A DNA stretch of 5,543 nt from Planctomycetaceae bacterium (lineage in GTDB: Bacteria; Planctomycetota; Planctomycetia; Pirellulales; JAEUIK01). Positions 1-5,543 of the stretch are shown here, one piece after another (position 1 is the first letter of the stretch; every line of letters begins with the position of its first letter). Position numbers and translations under genes: made by a program. The stretch spans positions 1-5,543 of the forward strand of contig WGDQ01000291.1 in the NCBI GenBank assembly GCA_015493185.1, read 5' to 3'. Under the pieces are notes generated by a model, which saw only the letters and a list, made by a program, of their open reading frames with translations, did no database searches and had not been told where the DNA came from.

Positions 1-1772
1 CCATGATGGTGGCGGGCACCAAATACCGCGGCCAGTTCGAAGAGCGCATCAAGGCCGTGATGAACGAGGTTCGTCGCGCAAAAAATACGATCTTGTTCAT
101 CGACGAGTTGCACACGTTGGTCGGTGCCGGCGGCGCCGAGGGCGCCATCGATGCATCCAACGTGCTCAAGCCGGCGCTTGCTCGCGGCGAAATTCAGTGC
201 ATCGGTGCCACGACACTGGACGAATACCGCAAATACATTGAGAAAGATAGCGCACTCGACCGTCGTTTTCAGGTGGTGATGGTTGAACCATCGACCAAGT
301 CGGAAACGGTCGAAATCCTCAAAGGGCTACGCGACCGCTATGAACAACATCATCGAGTGCAAATCACCGACGATGCCATCACTGCGGCCGTCGAGCTGTC
401 GAGCCGCTACATCACGGGCCGTTGCCTGCCCGACAAAGCAATCGACGTGATCGACGAGGCAGGCGCTCGTGTCCGGCTGCGCACCATGACACGTCCACCT
501 GACCTCAAGGAAATCGACGAGGAAGTCGAGCGGCTGAATAAGGAGAAGGAAGAAGCCGTCGCCAACCAGGATTTCGAAAAGGCCGCGGCTCTTCGCGATC
601 AGGCCGATAAGCTGAAAAAAAAGAAGCAGTCGATCACCCGCGATTGGCGCGAAAAATCGCGAGAGAAAGACGGTGTGGTCGACGAGGAAGTGATCGCCGA
701 GGTCGTTTCCAAAATGACCGGCATCCCGCTCACCCGGATGACTACGGAAGACTCGATGCGGCTCATGGAAATGGAAAAAGAGCTGCACAAGCGGGTCGTC
801 AGCCAGAACGAGGCCATCAAATCGATTGCCAAGGCGGTGCGACGCAGCCGCAGTGGTTTGAAAGACCCGAAACGACCAACCGGTTGCTTTATTTTCGCTG
901 GCCCCACGGGCGTGGGCAAAACATTGCTCGCCAAGGCCCTGGCCGAGTTCATGTTCGGCGACGAAGACGCGCTGATCCATATCGATATGAGCGAATATAT
1001 GGAGAAGCACAACGTCAGCCGACTGATCGGTGCGCCTCCCGGATACGTAGGTTACGAGGAAGGCGGTCAACTCACCGAGAAAATTCGCCGTCGGCCCTAC
1101 GCGGTGGTGCTGCTCGACGAGATCGAGAAGGCGCATCCCGACGTGTTCAACATGCTGCTTCAGGTCATGGAAGAAGGGCGTTTGACCGATAGTTTCGGCC
1201 GCAACGTCGACTTCCGTAACGCCATTCTCATCATGACGACGAACGCCGGCGCCGAGGCCATCAAGAACGAAGCCGCTTTCGGCTTCCAGCGGCCAGACGA
1301 CGACGCTTCGTACGACAGCATGAAGGAACGCGTTAACGAACGTATCGAGAAGGTGTTCCGGCCCGAGTTCCTCAACCGCGTGGACGATGTGATCATCTTC
1401 CGCCACCTGACCAATGAAGATTTGAAGCAGGTGATCGATATCGAGCTGGCGAAAGTCCGCGAGCGACTGAGCGAGCGGGGCCTGAAGCTCGAGCTCTCCG
1501 ACGAAGCGAAGAAATTCATTATCAAAAAGGGTTCAAACCTCGATTTCGGTGCACGACCGTTGCGTCGCGCTCTCGAAAACTACATCGAAGACCCCCTTGC
1601 CGAAGAATTGCTTCGCGGCGAGTTCCAAGGAAAGGATCTGATCCGTGTCGACGTGAAGGAAGTGGGCGGCAAAAAGCAGCTCTTCTTCACGGGCGAAACG
1701 ACCGAGGGGCAACAGCCCGTCGGCGCCATTGCCGAAGGAGCGGACGACGACCAGAGCGGCTCAGAAGAGTAA
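1..1772 (+). CDS. clpC: ClpC-type AAA+ unfoldase, ATP-dependent Clp protease ATP-binding subunit (5' partial)
   Basis: This is a Clp/Hsp100 ATPase that unfolds proteins and, in the ClpC family, feeds them to the ClpP peptidase in the cytoplasm. The gene runs in from the left edge: the first complete codon is at base 3, and the N-terminal repeat domain and first Walker A lie outside, probably about 250 residues. Over the 589 visible residues I see the end of AAA+ module 1 (Walker B ILFIDE 30-35, arginine pair R87-R88 in LDRRFQ). A charged middle domain with a UVR-like motif follows at about 175-206. AAA+ module 2 has Walker A GPTGVGKT 300-307, Walker B VVLLDE 368-373, sensor 1 N414, arginine finger R459 in FLNRVD and sensor 2 GARPLRRA 516-523. 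FGF at 426-428 fits the hydrophobic-Gly-Phe loop that docks on ClpP. The short UVR-type middle domain and this loop argue for ClpC rather than ClpB. The tail after about 565 is acidic and low in complexity. Stop is TAA. Confidence 0.97.
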   Translation, partial: MMVAGTKYRGQFEERIKAVMNEVRRAKNTILFIDELHTLVGAGGAEGAIDASNVLKPALARGEIQCIGATTLDEYRKYIEKDSALDRRFQVVMVEPSTKSETVEILKGLRDRYEQHHRVQITDDAITAAVELSSRYITGRCLPDKAIDVIDEAGARVRLRTMTRPPDLKEIDEEVERLNKEKEEAVANQDFEKAAALRDQADKLKKKKQSITRDWREKSREKDGVVDEEVIAEVVSKMTGIPLTRMTTEDSMRLMEMEKELHKRVVSQNEAIKSIAKAVRRSRSGLKDPKRPTGCFIFAGPTGVGKTLLAKALAEFMFGDEDALIHIDMSEYMEKHNVSRLIGAPPGYVGYEEGGQLTEKIRRRPYAVVLLDEIEKAHPDVFNMLLQVMEEGRLTDSFGRNVDFRNAILIMTTNAGAEAIKNEAAFGFQRPDDDASYDSMKERVNERIEKVFRPEFLNRVDDVIIFRHLTNEDLKQVIDIELAKVRERLSERGLKLELSDEAKKFIIKKGSNLDFGARPLRRALENYIEDPLAEELLRGEFQGKDLIRVDVKEVGGKKQLFFTGETTEGQQPVGAIAEGADDDQSGSEE

Positions 1773-2238
1773 ATCGAGTCGCCCTCCGGGTCAGAAAAAC
1801 CGTGCCCGAATCTGCAGCGGCGCCAACGCCCTGCGGTGGCACGGGCTGTAAGACATCACAGCACCGGAGTCAACCGCCGTCTAATAAGCTCTCTTTGCAA
1901 AAGCTCTACAAGGCCGTCGTTCCCGGCATCACCGGCGAACGGCGGCCTTTTTTCATTGCGACGACACCATGCGGCTTCTACCCGGAAAATGCTGCGGTTG
2001 TCCGTAGGCTTTGATCGTCGGCCCCGGCGTAGCGCGCTTTCCTGCGCCATTCTTCCTACCTCAACTTCCTACAACGCGCGGTTCTCTTTGCCGATACTAC
2101 CAGTCCGAGCGTCAAAGATTCCTCAAGCGGTACGTCCGCAAGCGTCGAACTACGAAGATGGCCGAGAGTCCGGCGCGAAGAGGCGCGCTGCGCCGGCCGG
2201 GTCTGTTAAACCAACTGCTCTGGGTAAGCGAACGATCT
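1773..2238. other. Intergenic region between clpC and the mla-like genes
   Basis: These 466 bases hold no convincing gene. About 137 bases after the clpC stop comes a strong intrinsic terminator, so the first part is the clpC 3' untranslated region. The remainder, from about 1954, should carry the promoter and leader of the transporter genes, but I could not find a -35/-10 pair good enough to call. The permease reading frame is open upstream to a TTG at 2011 and has an in-frame ATG at 2158. Part of this region could therefore be coding if an earlier start is used. Open frames of 70 and 281 codons in another phase (starting 1802 and 1836) have arginine- and alanine-rich translations without recognisable motifs, and look like chance. 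Confidence 0.7.
1910..1953 (+). terminator. Rho-independent terminator downstream of clpC
   Basis: The left arm 1910-1926 pairs with the right arm 1932-1949 across a 5-base loop (CATCA, 1927-1931). The stem has 17 base pairs, including one T-G wobble (1917 with 1942) and one unpaired C at 1936. It is GC-rich and ends in a run of six T at 1948-1953. Two A-T pairs at the stem foot draw on the T run. A T tract follows the stem only on the + strand, so it should act on transcripts from clpC and not on antisense ones. It separates clpC transcription from the transporter genes that begin about 285 bases later. Confidence 0.88.
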
Positions 2239-3117
2239 ATGGCAAGCGAGGTCACCCCTTCCCCGACTGGCGACGAGCTAATCGCCCCCCGCGCCATTCG
2301 GCCAATTGCCGAGTGGTTGGCCGATCTGGGTGCCGTGGTAATCGGGTGGATCACCTCACTGGGCAACATTTCGTTGTTCACCTTGCGCACTCTCTCGTGG
2401 ATGTTCGCCCGCTTGCCTCGTCGCGACACGCTATTGCCGGCCTTCTATCAGATCGGGGTTCTCAGTTTGCCCGTCGTAGCACTAACGGGCACGTTCATCG
2501 GCATGGTGTTGGCCGTGCAAAGCTATTCGCAATTTCGCATGCTGCATCTCGAAACCCGTTTGGGTGCCGTGATCAATATGTCGTTGGTCCGCGAGCTCGG
2601 GCCCGTTTTGGCCGCCACGATGCTGGCAGGCCGAGTCGGCAGCGCGATGGCGGCCGAACTGGGCACGATGCGGGTAACTGAGCAAATCGACGCGTTAGCA
2701 AGCATGGGCGCAAATCCGATCTTTTATCTGGTCGTCCCCCGATTTCTAGGCTGCCTGCTGCTTATTCCGGCGCTTACGATCATGGCCGACTTCATGGGCA
2801 TTGTCGGCGGCTGGTTCTATTGCATCGTGATTTTGAACATCGACGCACACCACTACTGGGAACATTCACAAGCTTTCGTTGGCAGCTTTGATCTGTTCAG
2901 CGGCGTGTTCAAGAGTTTTTTCTTCGGCGCTGCGATTTCGCTGATTAGTTGTCATCGCGGGTTTCACTGCGATCCTGGTGCCGAAGGCGTAGGACGCGCC
3001 GCCACGGGGGCATTCGTCTATTCGTTCGTCACGATTCTGGCTATCGACCTGATGCTCGGGATTTTGCTTGATTCGATCTACTATACGCTCTGGCCTGAGG
3101 CCGGCCGCCTCATTTGA
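2239..3117 (+). CDS. mlaE: MlaE-like ABC transporter permease (MCE/Mla lipid transport)
   Basis: This is the inner-membrane permease of an MCE-type lipid transporter. In the family two copies form the membrane channel, driven by MlaF and capped by a ring of MlaD. From ATG 2239 it has 292 residues, slightly longer than E. coli MlaE (about 260). Hydrophobic segments lie at about 33-57, 72-94, 165-200, 223-237 and 259-283. Family signatures are clear: GPVLAATMLAGRVGSAMAAE 121-140, the coupling-helix region VTEQIDALASMGANP 146-160 followed by YLVVPR, and PGAEGVGRAAT 246-256 before the last membrane segment. The start is uncertain. ATG 2239 leaves about 24 residues before the conserved part, ATG 2158 would give 319 residues with a basic N-terminus, and TTG 2011 would give 368. 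None has a good Shine-Dalgarno. CHRGFHC at 238-244 is a notable Cys-His cluster. It is the first of three transporter genes, and 202 bases separate it from the ATPase gene. Confidence 0.95.
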   Translation: MASEVTPSPTGDELIAPRAIRPIAEWLADLGAVVIGWITSLGNISLFTLRTLSWMFARLPRRDTLLPAFYQIGVLSLPVVALTGTFIGMVLAVQSYSQFRMLHLETRLGAVINMSLVRELGPVLAATMLAGRVGSAMAAELGTMRVTEQIDALASMGANPIFYLVVPRFLGCLLLIPALTIMADFMGIVGGWFYCIVILNIDAHHYWEHSQAFVGSFDLFSGVFKSFFFGAAISLISCHRGFHCDPGAEGVGRAATGAFVYSFVTILAIDLMLGILLDSIYYTLWPEAGRLI

Positions 3118-3319
3118 ATCGTTCGCCGCGTTGCCTGGTACGACCTTCCGGGTGCGCAGCCGCCGCAGAGACCGCCCAGATGCTTCGCTAGCGAATCCCA
3201 ATACCGATCATGCGGTTTTTCGACAGCAACAACCAACACCACTTGCGAATCGTAGTCCTCTTCAGATGCGGTCGGCCCGACCCATTTCGTTGTGTCACGC
3301 ATCGCAAGAATTCACCGAC

Positions 3320-4159
3320 ATGATGTCTCGCAACACTGCCCCCACCGCCCACGAACACGACGCACAGCAGGCACTAATCGAGGTGCGCTCGCTGCACGTC
3401 ACATTCGGGCGGCAGCGCGTATTGCGCGACATCAATTTGCACGTTCCTCGAGGCCAAACACTGGCCATCATCGGAGAAAGCGGTTGCGGCAAAACCGTAC
3501 TGATGAAAACCATCATCGCCCTGGTTCGGCCAACGCGAGGCACCGTGCTTTTCGACGGTAGCGACATGTTCGCTCTGCGCGAACGCGAGCTGTCGCAACA
3601 GCGAACCCGCTTCGGATTCGTCTTTCAAGGGGCAGCATTGTTCGACAGCATGACCGTATTCCAAAACGTCGCTTTTCCGCTCAAGGAACACACACGCAAG
3701 TCGCTAGAGGAAATCACTTCCATGGTCCATGCTCGTATCCGCGAGGTCGGGCTTCCCCTCTCAGTGCTGGAAAAGAAGCCGGCAGAGCTTTCGGGGGGCA
3801 TGCGCAAGCGAGTTGGGCTGGCCCGGGCACTGATCCTCGAACCCGAGGTCATGCTCTACGATGAACCAACCACGGGGCTGGATCCCATCATGAGCGACGT
3901 GATCAACGAGTTGATCCTGCGCACACGTCGGCGACATCCTGTAACCAGCATATTGGTGACGCACGACATGCGAACAGCCCACAAAGTGGCTGACCGCATC
4001 GTGATGCTCTATCCACTGTCGCGGTTGTCGGCAGACGAATCGCAAATACTATTCGATGGCACCGTTGACGAAATCGATCACGCCGACGATCCGCGCGTTA
4101 CGCAATTCGTTCGAGGCGAGGCCCGTGAGCGGCTAATGGAAATCGGTGAAGCCGTTTGA
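3320..4159 (+). CDS. mlaF: MlaF-like ABC transporter ATP-binding protein
   Basis: This is the cytoplasmic ATPase that powers the MCE-type lipid transporter. It has 279 residues from ATG 3320 (an adjacent ATG at 3323 would give 278), close to the usual size for the family. All nucleotide-binding motifs are intact: Walker A GESGCGKT 52-59, Q-loop Q103, signature LSGGM 157-161, Walker B VMLYDE 177-182, D-loop GLDP 186-189 and switch H215. The methionine after LSGG, in LSGGMRKRVGLARAL, is typical of MlaF and related lipid-transport ATPases, where most ABC proteins have glutamine. The N-terminal 18 or so residues are polar and precede the first strand. The frame stays open upstream to 3068, overlapping the end of the permease gene, but that stretch is arginine- and serine-rich without motifs, so I start at 3320. 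Only a weak purine stretch (3306-3310) precedes the start. A 176-base spacer follows before mlaD. Confidence 0.96.
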   Translation: MMSRNTAPTAHEHDAQQALIEVRSLHVTFGRQRVLRDINLHVPRGQTLAIIGESGCGKTVLMKTIIALVRPTRGTVLFDGSDMFALRERELSQQRTRFGFVFQGAALFDSMTVFQNVAFPLKEHTRKSLEEITSMVHARIREVGLPLSVLEKKPAELSGGMRKRVGLARALILEPEVMLYDEPTTGLDPIMSDVINELILRTRRRHPVTSILVTHDMRTAHKVADRIVMLYPLSRLSADESQILFDGTVDEIDHADDPRVTQFVRGEARERLMEIGEAV

Positions 4160-4321
4160 ACACGCTACTGCTGTTGCACCATCACCCGCACCCGCCGTGC
4201 GGTTCGATGCCACACGCGTGCAAAACTTCAACATGTCACAAAAGAACGGCCACAGCGCTTGCTATGGCGAGCTGAACGAATCATCGCCAGACGACACTTG
4301 CAATAAATCGGCGATCACGAC

Positions 4322-4328
4322 AAGGCGG
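4322..4328 (+). promoter_or_regulatory. Shine-Dalgarno sequence of mlaD-like gene
   Basis: AAGGCGG differs from the full anti-16S complement AAGGAGG at one base and ends seven bases before ATG 4336, a good spacing. It fixes the start of the MCE protein. It is also the only clear ribosome binding site among the three transporter genes. Confidence 0.65.
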
Positions 4329-4335
4329 CTATTCG

Positions 4336-5409
4336 ATGGATGAACGGATTGTCCAATTTCGCGTCGGCGTGTTGGTGCTGGCCACACTGATCATCGTCGG
4401 CATCCTGATCGTGCTATTTGGTGAAGTGCCGGCCCTGATTCAGGAAACGAAAACCATTTACATCCATTTCCCCCGAGCACCGGGGGTCAGCCGCGATACG
4501 CCCGTGCGAAAGAGCGGCATTCTCATCGGACGCGTTACCGATGTCACCTTCGCCGACGCGGGGGGCGTGATCGTTACGGTCGCATTGCAGGCCGACAAGG
4601 TCGTGCGGAAAAACGAAATCTGTCGCATCCAACGCAGTGTGCTTGGCGGCGACGCTGTGCTGGAGTTCGTACCGACCAACGACGAAAGCCTGCCCGCCGA
4701 TCCGGTCAAACCCGGCGAACTTGTCGTGGGAGTGGTCGAAAGCGACCCGCTCGAAGTCATTACGCAACTTCAAGGCGATCTGTCTGTCGCCATCCGCTCG
4801 ATCGCTACCACTAGCGAAGAGGTGGGTACATTGGCCCGCCGTGTAACCGACACGATCGACGCCAATGCCGAACAGGGCGGCCGAATCATCAACAAGGCCG
4901 AACAAGTGATCGACAGTGTGCAACAAGCGGTTGACAGCATCAACAGCGTAGTCGGCGACGAGGAGCTTCGCGAACGACTGCGTCAGTCGCTCGAACGGGT
5001 TCCCGATCTGCTTGCCGATCTTGAAGAAACGTTCGCCAAGCTGGAAAGCACCATCGACGTGGCTGAGCGTAATTTCAAAAACATGGAAGGCCTCACTGAG
5101 CCTTTGGGGCGCGAAGGGGAACGCCTCGTGGCCAACATTGACCGCGCCATCGAAAACCTCGACGTGCTGCTCTCCGATCTCACGGAGTTCAGCGGCCGTC
5201 TTAGTCGGCCTGAAGGCACCTTGGGGCAACTGCTCAACAATCCAGACCTTTACCAGAATCTGACCAAGGCAGCGGCCAACGTAGAACAGCTCACGCGGGA
5301 GCTACGCCCCGTGGTTCGCGACGCCCGGGCATTCTCCGACAAAATCGCCCGACACCCAGAAGTGCTCGGAGTTCGCGGCGCGATTCAGCGCAGTTCCGGC
5401 ATCAAATAA
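4336..5409 (+). CDS. mlaD: MlaD-like MCE domain protein with long helical C-terminal region
   Basis: This is the MCE subunit of the transporter. It is anchored in the inner membrane and exposed to the periplasm, where MCE proteins assemble into hexameric rings with a central lipid pore. The 357 residues start with a short N-terminus and one membrane helix at about 8-29 (GVLVLATLIIVGILIVLFG at 11-29), not a cleavable signal. One MCE domain follows at about 37-113, with APGVSRDTPVRKSGILIGRV at 48-67 and LGGDAVLEFVP at 103-113. From about 138 onward the protein is polar and heptad-like. It includes an 84-residue stretch without proline (139-222), then shorter helical segments broken by prolines at 223, 256, 292, 303, 325 and 341. 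GTLGQLLNNPDLYQNL at 295-310 is a motif common in this kind of tail. E. coli MlaD is only about 183 residues, so the tail is the main difference. The start is supported by the Shine-Dalgarno at 4322-4328. Stop is TAA at 5407-5409. Confidence 0.95.
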   Translation: MDERIVQFRVGVLVLATLIIVGILIVLFGEVPALIQETKTIYIHFPRAPGVSRDTPVRKSGILIGRVTDVTFADAGGVIVTVALQADKVVRKNEICRIQRSVLGGDAVLEFVPTNDESLPADPVKPGELVVGVVESDPLEVITQLQGDLSVAIRSIATTSEEVGTLARRVTDTIDANAEQGGRIINKAEQVIDSVQQAVDSINSVVGDEELRERLRQSLERVPDLLADLEETFAKLESTIDVAERNFKNMEGLTEPLGREGERLVANIDRAIENLDVLLSDLTEFSGRLSRPEGTLGQLLNNPDLYQNLTKAAANVEQLTRELRPVVRDARAFSDKIARHPEVLGVRGAIQRSSGIK

Positions 5410-5543
5410 CGTTCCGGCCAGGCATCAGCGAATTCGTTTCCACCTGCGATCCCCAGCAAGGTGGCAGGCGCGCGCGATCCCACAGCCATCCTTTTTCCGC
5501 ATGGCCCCCATAGACCAATGTACTGTGCTCCGAATTCAGCGCG

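Noticed and set aside
327..1406. Long open frame of 359 codons on the minus strand
   Set aside because: It lies entirely antisense to clpC, whose AAA+ motifs are intact, and its translation shows no family motif. It mirrors the codon bias of the real gene.
1836..2681. Open frame of 281 codons on the plus strand overlapping the permease gene
   Set aside because: It overlaps the permease in another phase and spans the clpC terminator. Its product is Arg/Ala/His-rich without motifs, whereas the permease frame carries the conserved MlaE signatures.
2930..3000. Possible frameshift near the C-terminal part of the permease
   Set aside because: The Cys-His-rich stretch looked odd at first, but it runs in frame into the conserved PGAEGVGRA motif and a final membrane segment, so the gene is intact.
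3184..3195. Perfect 12-base palindrome TTCGCTAGCGAA in the permease-ATPase spacer
   Set aside because: About one such perfect palindrome is expected by chance in a window of this size, and there is no second copy or promoter next to it.
3068..3319. Upstream in-frame extension of the ATPase gene by up to 84 codons
   Set aside because: The translation is Arg/Ser-rich and unstructured, overlaps the permease end, and the ATPase from 3320 already has normal family length.
5440..5464. Hairpin after mlaD (8 base pairs with one bulged A)
   Set aside because: No T tract follows the stem directly; the nearest T run is about 30 bases downstream. It is not a convincing intrinsic terminator.
5383..5542. 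Short direct repeats near the right edge (ATTCAGCGC at 5383 and 5534; GTTCCGGC at 5393 and 5411)
   Set aside because: Eight- and nine-base matches without regular spacing or further copies are expected by chance.

Overview
The window most likely comes from a diderm bacterium with moderately GC-rich DNA and weak Shine-Dalgarno use, and a member of the Planctomycetota is my best guess. The guess rests on the combination of a ClpC-type unfoldase with an Mla-type lipid-transport cassette, and on the look of the permease and MCE protein C-termini. It is an inference without any database search. All supported genes lie on the + strand.

Left part (1-1772): the 3' two-thirds of a clpC gene, cut by the window edge. 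It encodes a Clp/Hsp100 unfoldase with a UVR-bearing middle domain and an intact second AAA+ module. It is followed by a leader/spacer region with no convincing gene (1773-2238). This region contains a strong intrinsic terminator (1910-1953) that should insulate clpC from the genes downstream.

Right part (2239-5409): three co-directional genes encode the core of an Mla-like (MCE-family) ABC lipid transporter, in the order permease (MlaE), ATPase (MlaF), MCE substrate-binding subunit (MlaD). The permease dimer and ATPase dimer would form the inner-membrane engine. The MCE protein, anchored by one N-terminal helix, would form a ring on the periplasmic side, with a long helical C-terminal region reaching towards the outer membrane. 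The genes are separated by about 202 and 176 bases, which is loose for subunits of one complex. Only mlaD has a clear Shine-Dalgarno sequence.

No MlaA, MlaB or MlaC homologue is visible, although the window ends only 134 bases after mlaD. I found no RNA gene, mobile element, CRISPR array or clear promoter. The window reads largely as a conserved housekeeping neighbourhood. The points most worth a second look are the long helical extension of the MCE protein, a Cys-His cluster in the permease, and the spacing and translation signals of the transporter genes.
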